Below the pieces are notes generated by a model. It saw only the letters and a list, made by a program, of their open reading frames with translations, was not told the DNA's origin and did not search any database. Of a DNA stretch of 64,000 nucleotides, positions 18,928 through 28,090 are shown in pieces. The DNA is taken from contig NZ_VEED01000005.1 of assembly GCF_007678255.1 (NCBI RefSeq), positions 260,650 to 324,649 of the forward strand, given 5' to 3'. This DNA is from Bacillus sp. X1(2014). GTDB taxonomy: Bacteria > Bacillota > Bacilli > Bacillales_B > DSM-18226. A program made the position numbers and the translations under genes. Position 1 is the first letter of the stretch, and every line of letters starts with the position of its first letter.

Positions 18928-20583
18928 ATGGGGCCGAAAATAGCTTTTTCTAATGTTTCAAAAAGCTTTAATTTATATCAAAAACAATCAGATAAATTAA
19001 TGGAAATTATTTCTTTTAAAAATAGTGAGGATAGCTTTTTTGCACTTAAAAATTTGTCATTTGAGATTTACGAAGGTGAAGCAATAGGAATTGTGGGTCT
19101 AAATGGGTCAGGAAAATCCACTCTTTCTAATTTGCTTGGACAAGTCATTCCTCCTACTTCTGGAAAAATAGAAGTTAATGGAGAGACATCCATAATAGCT
19201 ATTGCAGCGGGTTTAAATAACCAATTAACGGGATTGGAAAATATAAATCTGAAATGTTTAATGCATGGTTTAAGTAAGTCAGAGATTCAAAAGTTGAAAT
19301 CCGACATTATTGAGTTTGCTGATATTGGAAAATTTATCAACCAACCCGTGAAGAATTATTCTAGCGGAATGAAGTCCCGTTTGGGCTTTGCCATATCAAT
19401 TCATACGAACCCAGATATTTTAATTATAGATGAAGCTCTCTCTGTAGGAGACCAAACATTCTATCAAAAGTGTCTGGACAAGATGAATGAATTTAAAAGT
19501 AAAGGGAATACCATTGTCTTCATCAGTCATTCAATCTCACAGGTTCAGGCGTTCTGTGACCGTGTGATGTGGATTCATTTTGGTAGAATGGAAAAGTTCG
19601 ATGAGGCTCACGTTGTTATTAAAGAATATAGTGAGTTTATTAAATGGTTTAACGCATTAAGCGAGTCTGAAAAGAAAGAGTACCGGGCAAAAATGCTTGG
19701 ACGTCAATATAAAGATGAAGACCCGGTTGTAGATAATCCTTCCGGAAGACAAGCAAAACTTAAGAAAAAGAAACAGGTAAAAAGTAATAGCAATTTTCTT
19801 TTTTCTTTGCAATTCATCTTACTTTTTCTAACTGTAATCATTAGTGCTTCCTTTATGTTTGGTGTCCAGCCGGTCAAAGGGATTGAAAGATATCTTGATG
19901 ATTATTTAATAAAGGATCCTATCCCTGCAGAAAAGACAAAAAAGGTCAGTGAAGAAAAAACCAAAGCAAAACAGCAAGAAACTAGGGTTAAGGAAGTAAA
20001 TAAAGACGGTTTGGTGATTACAGGGCCTTCAGACCTGTATAGTGAGTATGAATTGAAAACTCCTAGCGAACCGTTGAAGTTCGCTCAAAAACTACGTATT
20101 TTAGATCAAAAGGGAAAGTCCTATAAAGTTAGAACAAATAATGACACGATTGGCTATACTAATGTTGAAAATATTAAGAAACTGGAAGAGGATATACCAT
20201 TTACTCAAAAGGAAATAGAGGAGTTTCTCCCTCTATTTCCTGAAAGATTCGCCAATGCGTATGAATACTTTCTTACCTTTCTCAATTCAGACTATGAAGA
20301 GGTTAAAACAAAGTTAATTGGATCAGATGATGAAAAGATTTTTGATAATGGTATGAAAACGCTGACTTATTCCGTTTATAGTGCTCAGTTTTCAATAAAC
20401 CAAGAGAACAAAGCCGAATCCATAATCATTAGCAATATTGATACAACCAAAGAACAGTGGGATCAATTAAAGGAAAGTGCATCGCTTATTTCAAACGATT
20501 CCCTCTATTACTATTTTAAAACTAAAAAGTATGAGATCGTTGTGGATCTTGAGAATAATAGTGCTACTGTTTCATTAAACTAA
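18928..20583 (+). CDS. tagH: ABC exporter ATPase with extracytoplasmic SH3-like tail (TagH type)
   Basis: The protein has 551 residues. The ATPase domain carries Walker A GLNGSGKS near 57-64, the signature YSSGMKSR near 143-150, Walker B ILIIDEALSVGD near 165-176 and the switch histidine in FISHS. Beyond about residue 235 come a basic linker, one membrane segment near 290-312, a charged KEEKTKAKQQ-type stretch, an SH3-like region near 365-422, and a C-terminal domain. This matches the architecture of B. subtilis TagH, where the tail lies outside the membrane. The ribosome site TTGGAGG is clear. Confidence 0.9.
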   Translation: MGPKIAFSNVSKSFNLYQKQSDKLMEIISFKNSEDSFFALKNLSFEIYEGEAIGIVGLNGSGKSTLSNLLGQVIPPTSGKIEVNGETSIIAIAAGLNNQLTGLENINLKCLMHGLSKSEIQKLKSDIIEFADIGKFINQPVKNYSSGMKSRLGFAISIHTNPDILIIDEALSVGDQTFYQKCLDKMNEFKSKGNTIVFISHSISQVQAFCDRVMWIHFGRMEKFDEAHVVIKEYSEFIKWFNALSESEKKEYRAKMLGRQYKDEDPVVDNPSGRQAKLKKKKQVKSNSNFLFSLQFILLFLTVIISASFMFGVQPVKGIERYLDDYLIKDPIPAEKTKKVSEEKTKAKQQETRVKEVNKDGLVITGPSDLYSEYELKTPSEPLKFAQKLRILDQKGKSYKVRTNNDTIGYTNVENIKKLEEDIPFTQKEIEEFLPLFPERFANAYEYFLTFLNSDYEEVKTKLIGSDDEKIFDNGMKTLTYSVYSAQFSINQENKAESIIISNIDTTKEQWDQLKESASLISNDSLYYYFKTKKYEIVVDLENNSATVSLN

Positions 20584-20611
20584 TGAAATTCGAAAAAAGA
20601 GGGAGCTAGTC

Positions 20612-21760
20612 ATGAATCAACAAATTAAAGTAATGACCGTTTTCGGAACGAGACCTGAGGCTATTAAAATGGCGCCTTTAGTTAAAGAATTAGAAAAGAA
20701 TTATGAAACCATTCAATCGATCGTGACTGTAACAGCACAGCATCGGCAAATGCTGGACCAAGTGTTAGAAATATTTGAGATAACTCCCGATTATGACTTG
20801 AACATTATGAAAGATCGCCAGACATTAACGGATGTAACGATGAGAGCTCTAGAAGGATTAAACCAAGTACTTCAGGAAGCAAAGCCTGATATCGTTCTGG
20901 TTCATGGGGATACCACTACTACATTCGTAGCAAGTTTAGCTGCCTTTTATAATTCTATTCCAATCGGCCATGTAGAAGCGGGTCTACGTACTTGGAACAA
21001 GTTCTCTCCTTATCCAGAAGAGATGAATCGGCAACTTACTGGAGTTATGGCTGACCTTCATTTTGCTCCTACTGCTGTTTCAAAGAAAAATTTGTTACAG
21101 GAAAACAAATCTGAGTACAATATATTTGTAACAGGAAATACTGCAATTGATGCCCTGAAAACAACGGTCAAACCACAGTACTCTCATCCAATCTTAAAAC
21201 AATTAGGACGGGACCGGTTAATATTAATGACGGCTCATAGAAGAGAAAACTTGGGTGAGCCGATGGAAAATATGTTTCGAGCGATTCGAAGATTGGTTGA
21301 GAAACATCATGATGTTCAAGTGGTCTACCCGGTACATATGAATCCAGTAGTACGCCAAATTGCCGATAAAATTCTAGGTCAGAACAGTGGTATTCATTTA
21401 ATAGAGCCGTTAGACGTAATCGACTTCCACAATTTTGCATCTAGAGCTTACTTGATTTTAACCGATTCAGGTGGTGTTCAAGAGGAAGCTCCATCATTGG
21501 GAGTACCTGTATTGGTCCTTAGAGATACTACTGAACGTCCAGAAGGCGTTGAGGCGGGGACGTTAAAGCTTGCAGGAACAGACGAAGAAGTTATTTTTAA
21601 CTTGGCAGATGAACTGTTAAGTAGTGAAGAGGCTCATGATGCGATGGCGAAAGCCTCCAATCCATATGGGGATGGACATGCTTCTAAAAGAATTGTTGAT
21701 GCTATCCTATATTATATGAAAACTAATGAAACTAGACCCAAGGATTTGGGTGAATTCTAG
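20612..21760 (+). CDS. mnaA: UDP-N-acetylglucosamine 2-epimerase (non-hydrolysing), copy 1
   Basis: The 382-residue protein has the family motifs GTRPEAIKMAPL near 10-21, HGDTTTT near 97-103, GHVEAGLRT near 115-123, GNTAIDAL, TAHRRENLG and LTDSGGVQEEAPS. It interconverts UDP-GlcNAc and UDP-ManNAc in the cytoplasm and feeds the dehydrogenase at 16830. It is the last gene of the operon and is followed by a strong terminator. A second copy, closely similar along its whole length, is at 39812. Confidence 0.95.
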   Translation: MNQQIKVMTVFGTRPEAIKMAPLVKELEKNYETIQSIVTVTAQHRQMLDQVLEIFEITPDYDLNIMKDRQTLTDVTMRALEGLNQVLQEAKPDIVLVHGDTTTTFVASLAAFYNSIPIGHVEAGLRTWNKFSPYPEEMNRQLTGVMADLHFAPTAVSKKNLLQENKSEYNIFVTGNTAIDALKTTVKPQYSHPILKQLGRDRLILMTAHRRENLGEPMENMFRAIRRLVEKHHDVQVVYPVHMNPVVRQIADKILGQNSGIHLIEPLDVIDFHNFASRAYLILTDSGGVQEEAPSLGVPVLVLRDTTERPEGVEAGTLKLAGTDEEVIFNLADELLSSEEAHDAMAKASNPYGDGHASKRIVDAILYYMKTNETRPKDLGEF

Positions 21761-21762
21761 TG

Positions 21763-21797
21763 AAAAAGGTCTGTTTTTGGAACAGACCTTTTTTTAC
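21763..21797 (+). terminator. Terminator of the surface-glycan operon
   Basis: AAAAAGGTCTGTT pairs with AACAGACCTTTTT around a five-base loop and ends in a T run, directly after the mnaA stop. Confidence 0.95.
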
Positions 21798-21909
21798 TAT
21801 AGTTGATTACTTTTGACAAAAAAACATCCATTCTCCTAACATATTTCATCAAATTATGGACAAAAGGTGTGAAATAATTAAGGTGTAAATTTGAAAGGGG
21901 TTGAATAAT

Positions 21910-22185
21910 TTGGTTTATTTAAAAGATCCTGTTTCCATTAAAGAAGCACTTTCCGTTGCCTTAGAAGTACTACCGGACAATAAATACAACCAATTAAAAG
22001 AGTCTGTTGCATGGATCCCTATTATTGTTGGCCGTACTAAGTGGGAGATTCCCGAGGAACTGAAAGAGGATCTAATCCATTGTATTAAGGAGTTTAAACA
22101 GTCTAAAACCTACTTTTGGCTAAGGGAAGACTTTAAAAATGCATTATACGATATGGAAATTCAACTTGATCGAAAGATTTCTTAA
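21910..22185 (+). CDS. Small hypothetical protein
   Basis: This 91-residue soluble protein starts at a TTG and has no signal peptide or membrane segment. An in-frame TTG at 21901 directly abuts the GAAAGGGG ribosome site (zero spacing), so the TTG at 21910, with 9 bases of spacing, is the better start. The composition is mixed alpha-helical with several tryptophans and charged residues. I recognise no family. It has its own short upstream region after the glycan-operon terminator, and a bidirectional terminator follows. Confidence 0.6.
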   Translation: MVYLKDPVSIKEALSVALEVLPDNKYNQLKESVAWIPIIVGRTKWEIPEELKEDLIHCIKEFKQSKTYFWLREDFKNALYDMEIQLDRKIS

Positions 22186-22220
22186 GGAATATATGGAAGT
22201 GTTTATTGCAGCCATCTAGT

Positions 22221-22258
22221 AAAAAAAGCATTCACAAGTTGCTGTGAGTGCTTTTTCG
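22221..22258. terminator. Bidirectional terminator
   Basis: AAAAGCATTCACA pairs with TGTGAGTGCTTTT and has A and T runs on its two sides. It serves the plus-strand small gene and the minus-strand SH3 gene, which converge here. Confidence 0.85.
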
Positions 22259-22281
22259 TGTTTTGATGGTTGGCTTTAAGA

Positions 22282-23004
22282 TTATTTTTTCTTCAAACTC
22301 ACTAACTCCATGACGGTTATTCCGTCTCGAACCGTTTTTACTTGCCCGATATTTTTTGCATAGTAGTAAATATACCCAGAATCTTCCTTTACCTCGATAC
22401 AGTTTTTAAACGTACCGGCTGGTGTCTTCACGGTCTTTTTTACGGAAGTAATCCGTGCTTGTCCTTCTCCTTCATAACCGATATCCCATTTCTGGCCGAC
22501 CTTCGCAGGATATTTAATATCGATATAATATTCTGAGTCAATATATCCGGTATAGAGTCCTTTACTATCTTCGCCGACAATGAATTTTTGCTTATCAGAA
22601 GGAGTGGCGTAGTACCAAATGTCCCATGAATCATATTTTTTTCTAGTAGGGATTAATTGATAGGATCCTTCCGTCCCTTTATAAGTATAGACCTTGGTTT
22701 TATCGAGCAGGAAGCTGGCCCGTTTGGAGATGAATTTCAAATACTTTGTGGAAACATACGCTTTTTTGGATTTGTATTTAATTTGTGACCAGCCTGTTTT
22801 GGTTTTCAAATAAACCGTTACTTTGGTGCCTTTTTTAAGGACGCCTTTTTTCTTGGAGTGAGTTGTAGGCTTTTCACGTACATTTAGTACCTTCGTATTT
22901 ACGGTTGCAGAAGATGTAGAAGCTGCGTAGGAAACCGTTTGAAAGGGCATGAGGATCGTTAAGAACAGTGTGAGTGCAATCAATACTTTTATGGATTTTT
23001 TCAG
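22282..23004 (-). CDS. Secreted SH3-domain protein with a probable CTG start
   Basis: The protein has 240 residues if started at CTG 23004. It has a signal peptide (KKSIKVLIALTLFLTILMP...AAS), a bacterial SH3 domain (about 30-85; VLNVREKPTTHSKKKGVL, YVSTKYLKF), and a C-terminal beta-rich domain (about 100-240) with a GTFKNCIEV stretch. SH3b domains bind peptidoglycan or other wall components. No ATG or GTG suits the signal peptide. A TTG at 22983 would remove the positively charged N-region, while the CTG lies 6 bases after GGAGGG and gives a textbook signal peptide. The catalytic role, if any, is unknown. Confidence 0.7.
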   Translation of the reverse strand: MKKSIKVLIALTLFLTILMPFQTVSYAASTSSATVNTKVLNVREKPTTHSKKKGVLKKGTKVTVYLKTKTGWSQIKYKSKKAYVSTKYLKFISKRASFLLDKTKVYTYKGTEGSYQLIPTRKKYDSWDIWYYATPSDKQKFIVGEDSKGLYTGYIDSEYYIDIKYPAKVGQKWDIGYEGEGQARITSVKKTVKTPAGTFKNCIEVKEDSGYIYYYAKNIGQVKTVRDGITVMELVSLKKK

Positions 23005-23242
23005 AATAATCCCTCCATTTCTATCTTAATTGTATGGAAGGGGAATCTATTATTAAATGAATATAAATACAAAAATATAGACAATATCCGTGCTTGTCCG
23101 CCTTAGAATTTGTAGAATTATAGGGAATGCGGCTTTTTTGTTGAATCATGTTGGTTAATAAAATTCAAGGTTTAGACGTATTTGCTCATTTACCAGTGCC
23201 CCTAACTTGGGTATGCTTTTGATAGGTACATATTGAAAGGCT

Positions 23243-24520
23243 GTGGAAGGTTTGAAACTATTCTATAAAAATTATCGGTTCACACTTATCCTGCTAACTG
23301 CCATTATCGCGGGCGGGGCGGCAGGTTTGATATTTGGACCAAAGGCTGCGCTTGTTAAGCCATTTGGGGATTTATTTTTAAATTTAATGTTCATGATGAT
23401 CGTCCCATTGGTGTTTTTCAGCATCGCGTCTGCGATTGCTAATATGAATGGAATGAAACGGCTTGGAAAAATCATGGGAAGCATTGTGGTTGTTTTCTTG
23501 GTGACGGCCTCTATAGCCGCGATCCTGGGCTTAATCGGTGCCTCCATTATCCATCCGATTGAAAACGCTGATATTTCTTCGATTAAAGAAGTAATGAACA
23601 ATTCAACAGTTGAGACAGATTCTGAGAAATTATCATTTCTCGACCATCTTGTTGCTACATTTACGGTGGGGGATTTTAATTTACTGCTCTCAAGAAGTAA
23701 CATGCTGCAATTGATCGTATTTTCACTGCTTTTTGGAATTTCAACTGCGTTGGTGGGGGAAAAAGCGAAACCCGTGGCAAGCTTTTTGTCGGCTGCAACG
23801 GCGGTAATGATGAAGATGGTCAATATTATTATGTACTATGCACCGATTGGACTTGGCTGTTATTTTGCAGCGGTGATTGGTGAATTGGGGCCGCAAATTT
23901 TAGAGGGGTATGCCCGCTCATTTGTGTTATATCTAATTCTTGCTGTGATTTATTATTTCGGGTTCTTCACCCTGTATGCCTTTATTGCCGGGGGAAAGGC
24001 AGGTGTGAAGGTTTTTTGGAAACATGCGACTACACCATCTGTTACAGCCATTGCTACTTGTTCAAGTGCCGCGTGTATCCCCGTCAACTTGGCCACCGTT
24101 CAAAAGATGGGGGTGCCAAAGGATATCGCTGAAACGATTATTCCGCTTGGTGCGAATACCCATAAAGATGGATCGGTGTTTGGCGGTGTGCTGAAAATTG
24201 TCTTCTTATTTGCCTTATTCGGAAAGGATGTCACGAGTATCCCGAATATTTTAAGCATTTTAGCGGTCGCCTTCTTAGTTGGTGCCGTGATGGGGGCGAT
24301 TCCTGGCGGCGGGATGATCGGTGAGATGTTAATTATCAGTGTGTACGGCTTCCCGCCAGAAACCTTGCCCATTATTGCTGTAATCAGCACGATCATTGAT
24401 GCCCCAGCAACCCTCCTCAACTCCACAGGGAACACCGTGTGCGCAATGCTTGTCACACGATTGGTAGAAGGGAAGAACTGGCTCGACCGATCTTTTAAAA
24501 GCGAAGAACTTGGTGCCTGA
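23243..24520 (+). CDS. Dicarboxylate/amino acid:cation symporter
   Basis: This 425-residue DAACS-family membrane protein has about eight to ten hydrophobic segments, a TCSSAACIPV stretch near 272-281 corresponding to the serine-rich hairpin, and GANTHKDGSVFGG near 304-316 corresponding to the substrate and cation site. It imports C4-dicarboxylates or acidic amino acids with Na+ or H+; the exact substrate is not decidable. The start may be the GTG at 23243 or the TTG at 23252; the GAAAGG site fits the TTG spacing better. The final codons and stop lie inside a dispersed GGTGCCTGACACC element, so the C-terminus ends in LGA. Confidence 0.9.
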   Translation: MEGLKLFYKNYRFTLILLTAIIAGGAAGLIFGPKAALVKPFGDLFLNLMFMMIVPLVFFSIASAIANMNGMKRLGKIMGSIVVVFLVTASIAAILGLIGASIIHPIENADISSIKEVMNNSTVETDSEKLSFLDHLVATFTVGDFNLLLSRSNMLQLIVFSLLFGISTALVGEKAKPVASFLSAATAVMMKMVNIIMYYAPIGLGCYFAAVIGELGPQILEGYARSFVLYLILAVIYYFGFFTLYAFIAGGKAGVKVFWKHATTPSVTAIATCSSAACIPVNLATVQKMGVPKDIAETIIPLGANTHKDGSVFGGVLKIVFLFALFGKDVTSIPNILSILAVAFLVGAVMGAIPGGGMIGEMLIISVYGFPPETLPIIAVISTIIDAPATLLNSTGNTVCAMLVTRLVEGKNWLDRSFKSEELGA

Positions 24521-24524
24521 CACC
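24512..24524. repeat. Dispersed 13-bp palindromic element, copy 1
   Basis: GGTGCCTGACACC is the reverse form of GGTGTCAGGCACC. It supplies the last two sense codons and the stop of the symporter gene. Exact or one-mismatch copies recur at 25522, 25541, 27844, 28795, 30805, 37229, 37259, 38200 and 44222. Confidence 0.85.
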
Positions 24525-24540
24525 ATCTGGTTGTTAAAAA

Positions 24541-24577
24541 TGCTGTAAGAATGTATGTATTCTTGCAGTATTTTTTT
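24541..24577 (+). terminator. Terminator of the symporter gene
   Basis: TGCTGTAAGAAT pairs with ATTCTTGCAGTA with two wobble pairs, and a seven-T run follows. Confidence 0.85.
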
Positions 24578-24664
24578 GTTTTTGGGGGCGAAATGTCAAT
24601 TGATGGCTATCAATTCTTAGGGTAAGATAGGTCATATGCGGTGCAAATAAAGGATGGATTTTTT

Positions 24665-25498
24665 ATGAAGAGGACGTTAAAGGATATTTTTTATATTTTA
24701 CTAGGAGCGCTCATTTTTGCTTTAGGGGTCAATTATTTCACGATTCCTAATCATCTTTCAGAAGGCGGTATTTTAGGGATAACGATTATTGCCCACTATT
24801 TGTTTGATTGGTCGCCCGGTATCGTGAATTTTGTCTTGAATGTGGCGCTGTTAGCGGTTGGGTACAAATTTTTTGAAAAAAGAACCTTTGTCTATACCCT
24901 GATTTCGATTGCAGCCTGCTCGTTGTGTTTGTATGTAACGGAGGATGCAGGACATCGGCTCACCGAGGATACATTTTTGGCATCCATCTTTGCGGGTTTG
25001 TTGGTAGGCGTAGGGTTGGGATTGATTTTTCGGACAGGAGGAACCTCTGGAGGGTCGACGATTTTAGCAAGATTGGCCAATCAATTGTTAGGTTGGAGCA
25101 TTGGTAAGGGTATGTTAATTATTGATATTTTAGTCGTAGTTGGGTCGATTTTTATCATTGGCTTGGAAAAAGGAATGTATACGTTATTGATTGTGTTTAT
25201 TGGGGCGAAAGCGATCGATTTCATTGTAGAGGGATTGGATGAAAAGGTAGCAGTGCTAATTATCTCGAATGAACCTGAGCAGGTGCTGGCCAACATTACG
25301 AGTCAGATGTCGCGCGGGCTGACAGTGCTCGACGGCCGCGGCGGCTACACAGGACAGAACCGAGAAGTACTTTACATCGTCATCAATAAGCAGGAAATCG
25401 TTCAGCTAAAAAGTATTATAAAAGAAACAGATAAACACGCCTACGTCACCGTCCACAATGTCCACGAGATAATCGGGCATGGTTATAAGGCGAGTTAA
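24665..25498 (+). CDS. YitT-family membrane protein
   Basis: The protein has 277 residues with five or six N-terminal membrane segments and a soluble C-terminal domain of about 80 residues (DUF2179 type; EKVAVLIISNEPEQVL, MSRGLTVLDGRGGYTG), the standard YitT architecture. The family's molecular function is not established. The start is ATG 24665 with AGGATGG 7 bases upstream. A longer form from a GTG at 24641 would add residues without a ribosome site. It is monocistronic and ends at a hairpin built from two dispersed elements. Confidence 0.88.
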   Translation: MKRTLKDIFYILLGALIFALGVNYFTIPNHLSEGGILGITIIAHYLFDWSPGIVNFVLNVALLAVGYKFFEKRTFVYTLISIAACSLCLYVTEDAGHRLTEDTFLASIFAGLLVGVGLGLIFRTGGTSGGSTILARLANQLLGWSIGKGMLIIDILVVVGSIFIIGLEKGMYTLLIVFIGAKAIDFIVEGLDEKVAVLIISNEPEQVLANITSQMSRGLTVLDGRGGYTGQNREVLYIVINKQEIVQLKSIIKETDKHAYVTVHNVHEIIGHGYKAS

Positions 25499-25521
25499 GA
25501 TTAAGTTTAGGTTTTTAAGTT

Positions 25522-25558
25522 GGTGCCTGACACCCAAGTTGGTGTCAGGCACCTTTTT
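25522..25558 (+). terminator. Terminator formed by an inverted pair of the 13-bp dispersed element
   Basis: GGTGCCTGACACC and GGTGTCAGGCACC stand in inverted order with a 6-base loop (CAAGTT), giving a perfect 13-bp stem followed by TTTTT. It lies 23 bases after the YitT stop and has all the features of an intrinsic terminator. Confidence 0.8.
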
Positions 25559-25589
25559 AAATCATAAGAAAGTATAAGTTTTTGAGCCT

Positions 25590-25747
25590 AGATTACTGTC
25601 TAGCTCCAGCGCCCTAGCGGCTAGTGTCCTTCGCTCTCCGCCCTACGATAAGTCAAGCACGAATGCGCCTCCGGCTCTTCGTGTTTCCTTTATCCCAGTT
25701 GGAGCGCTCCAGGCCATACGCCGCTGACCAGGGCGCTTACGCTTTTC
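25590..25747. repeat. Dispersed GC-rich repeat of about 155 bp
   Basis: The block begins CTGTCTAGCTCCAGCGCC and ends AGGGCGCTTACGCTTTTC. It is much more GC-rich than its surroundings, and its ends are partly complementary, so the whole block can fold. From memory it belongs to a repeat type scattered through many Bacillaceae genomes. It codes for nothing recognisable and stops one base before the stop codon of the oxidoreductase gene. Confidence 0.7.
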
Positions 25748-27790
25748 TTATATTTTTGATACACTTACACGCCCTGAGAAGAAGGTGGCGCCGCCGCCCA
25801 TATCGGCGATACGGTCGGGAGTGAGTGCGTTTACTAGCTGTTTTGTATCGACTGTATCGGCCCAAAGACCTTGCGTCACCACGACTCCTGGCAGGACTTG
25901 CTCACCCACAGAAACCTTCAGTTCACATTCACCGCGCTGGTTCCAGATTCGAACCGTATCGCCATCTTCAATTCCCTCCGTTAAGGCATCGAGTTGATTC
26001 ATATAGACTCTCGGCTCTTTTTCCAATCTTATATGCTTTTGATTGTTTGAAAAGGTAGAATTTAAGAAATTATGATTTGGGCCCGGAACAAATTGGTATC
26101 GGTGGTTCCCATCATCCTCTAAAGGTACGTAGGTTGGCAATGGGGGGTACCCATTTTCTTTCATCTTTTCAGAAAATAACTCAATTTTTCCGCTAGGGGT
26201 TTCCAGTGTGCCAGGGAATATCGGTTTAACCTGTGCTTTCATGAATTGCTGCTCTACTAAAGCTTCATAACTAATCCCGTTTAAGTAAGGATTGCGCGGG
26301 TTATCTAAGGCTTGTCTAATCATCTCTGCTTCTGTCTCTTCAAAAAGTGTTTCAGAGAAGCCCATCCCCTTGGCAAGTAATCGGAACACCTCAACATTGG
26401 ATTTTGACTCAGCAAATGGTTCAATGACCGGCTGCTGCAATTGAATATAATGATGCCAATAAGATGTGTACATGTCAGTATTTTCAAAGGAGGATGTCGC
26501 TGGTAAAACGATATCTGCATATTTGGCCGTTTCTGTTAAAAATAACTCATGAACCACTGTAAATAAATCATCGCGCTCAAGCCCTTTTCGGACTTTATTG
26601 GCATTAGGTGCGACTACGGCAGGGTTAGAGCCGTACACATAGAGTGATTTAACGGGTGGGTCTAGTGAGAGCAATGTGTCACCAAGTACGTTCATGTTGA
26701 TCACGCGCGTTTGTTTATTTTTCAATAAATCCGCTCGTTGCAAGTGCGCGGTATTCGGTGCCAGATAGGCAGAATTTCCTTTGATTGCCCCGCCGCCTTT
26801 GATAAGCCATTGGCCGGTAAGGGCTGGCAGGCAGGAGATTGTCCGAACAAACATTCCTCCATTGTCATGATGCTGTGGTCCATTACCGATGCGAATAAAT
26901 GCTGGTGATGTTTCAACGTACATGCGGGCCAGTTTGTAAATATCTTCTACGGGAACACCTGTGATTGCTGAAACGGTGATTGGGTCGTATTGGATGATAT
27001 GCTCACGCAGTTCCTCGTGACCAATCGTATACTTTTCTAAAAAGTCTTGGTTGACCAGGTTTTCGGCAAATAGGATGTGCATCATCCCCAAAGCGAGGGC
27101 ACTGTCAGTGCCAGGCAAAATCGGAATAAACCAATCTGCTAATCTACCAGTTTGATTTTTGAGAACATCAATAACAATGATTTTGGCACCGTTTTGTTTA
27201 CGGGCTTTTTGAGCAAGGGCGATTTGGTGCATGTTGGTGCTCACTGCATTAATCCCCCAAAATAGGAATAGTTTGGTATGAGTCGTATCCTCAGGGTCGA
27301 TGCCGATGCTGCCGCCCATCGTATATTTATAGCCAACAGAACCAGCTGCAGAGCAGATGGTTTGATCCAAGCGAGAAGCCCCGAGGCGATGGAAGAAACG
27401 GCGGTCCATCCCCTCGGCATTAAGCCGGCCCATGTTTCCGTAAAAGCTGTACGGAAGGATGCTTTCCGGACCGTTAGATTCTATTAAATTAGTCCATCGG
27501 GAGGTAATGGTCTCGATTGCTTCCTTCCAACTGATCCGTTCGAACTTGCCTTCGCCTTTGGGGCCGGTCCGTTTTAGCGGGTATTTTAAGCGGTTTTCAT
27601 CATAGATGCGTTCCGTCATATTTCGGACTTTGTTGCAAATATGCCCTTTGGTGACCGGATGCTCTGGGTCTCCTTCCACTTTAATAATCTTCCCATTTTC
27701 CTTATGTAGAAGTAAACCACACTGATCCGGGCAATCCAGCGGGCAAACCCCATGAAAAACACCATCTCGTTCCTGTATAAATGAAGCCAT
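25748..27790 (-). CDS. Molybdopterin-dependent oxidoreductase (DMSO reductase superfamily)
   Basis: The protein has 680 residues. The N-terminal iron-sulfur motif CPLDCPDQC (16-24) with a fourth cysteine at 52 (GHICNKV) binds a 4Fe-4S cluster. The molybdopterin domains follow (DENRLKYPLKRTG, SWKEAIETI, GNGPQHHDNGG), and the C-terminal dinucleotide-binding domain starts near 570. QTICSAAGS near 135-143 may hold the metal-ligand cysteine. No twin-arginine signal is present, so it should be cytoplasmic. The substrate is unknown: it resembles unassigned formate dehydrogenase or polysulfide/nitrate-type catalytic subunits. It stands alone, without electron-transfer subunits. ATG 27790 is preferred to the TTG at 27802, which touches the AGGAGA site. 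Confidence 0.87.
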   Translation of the reverse strand: MASFIQERDGVFHGVCPLDCPDQCGLLLHKENGKIIKVEGDPEHPVTKGHICNKVRNMTERIYDENRLKYPLKRTGPKGEGKFERISWKEAIETITSRWTNLIESNGPESILPYSFYGNMGRLNAEGMDRRFFHRLGASRLDQTICSAAGSVGYKYTMGGSIGIDPEDTTHTKLFLFWGINAVSTNMHQIALAQKARKQNGAKIIVIDVLKNQTGRLADWFIPILPGTDSALALGMMHILFAENLVNQDFLEKYTIGHEELREHIIQYDPITVSAITGVPVEDIYKLARMYVETSPAFIRIGNGPQHHDNGGMFVRTISCLPALTGQWLIKGGGAIKGNSAYLAPNTAHLQRADLLKNKQTRVINMNVLGDTLLSLDPPVKSLYVYGSNPAVVAPNANKVRKGLERDDLFTVVHELFLTETAKYADIVLPATSSFENTDMYTSYWHHYIQLQQPVIEPFAESKSNVEVFRLLAKGMGFSETLFEETEAEMIRQALDNPRNPYLNGISYEALVEQQFMKAQVKPIFPGTLETPSGKIELFSEKMKENGYPPLPTYVPLEDDGNHRYQFVPGPNHNFLNSTFSNNQKHIRLEKEPRVYMNQLDALTEGIEDGDTVRIWNQRGECELKVSVGEQVLPGVVVTQGLWADTVDTKQLVNALTPDRIADMGGGATFFSGRVSVSKI

Positions 27791-27817
27791 AGCGTAATCC
27801 AATCTCCTTTCGTGTTT

Positions 27818-27856
27818 GGTGTCAGTTTGGTGATATTATGATTGGTGTCAGGCACC
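27818..27856. repeat. Dispersed 13-bp element, full copy plus a broken copy
   Basis: A full GGTGTCAGGCACC lies at 27844-27856, and an incomplete GGTGTCAG lies in the same direction at 27818-27825. Both are just upstream of the molybdopterin oxidoreductase gene. The rest of the gap to 28090 shows no gene. Confidence 0.75.
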
Positions 27857-28090
27857 GCTCGTGGACAATTGTCCTTCTTGGGAAGACGGCGCCTCCCAAG
27901 CTGTAATTGCTATTTTCTAATATTGCTACTATCATAACATCAAATTCTTTGGTATAGGCAAATATGGTGAGCTAATTCTAGAGGCAGTGGAGAGGTGAGG
28001 ATTTACTATTGAAGGAATGGCCACATCGAGAAGTAACTTTCAATGTGACCACCTTTAGATATTACTTGAACTGAGGTTTTGAATTAACTA

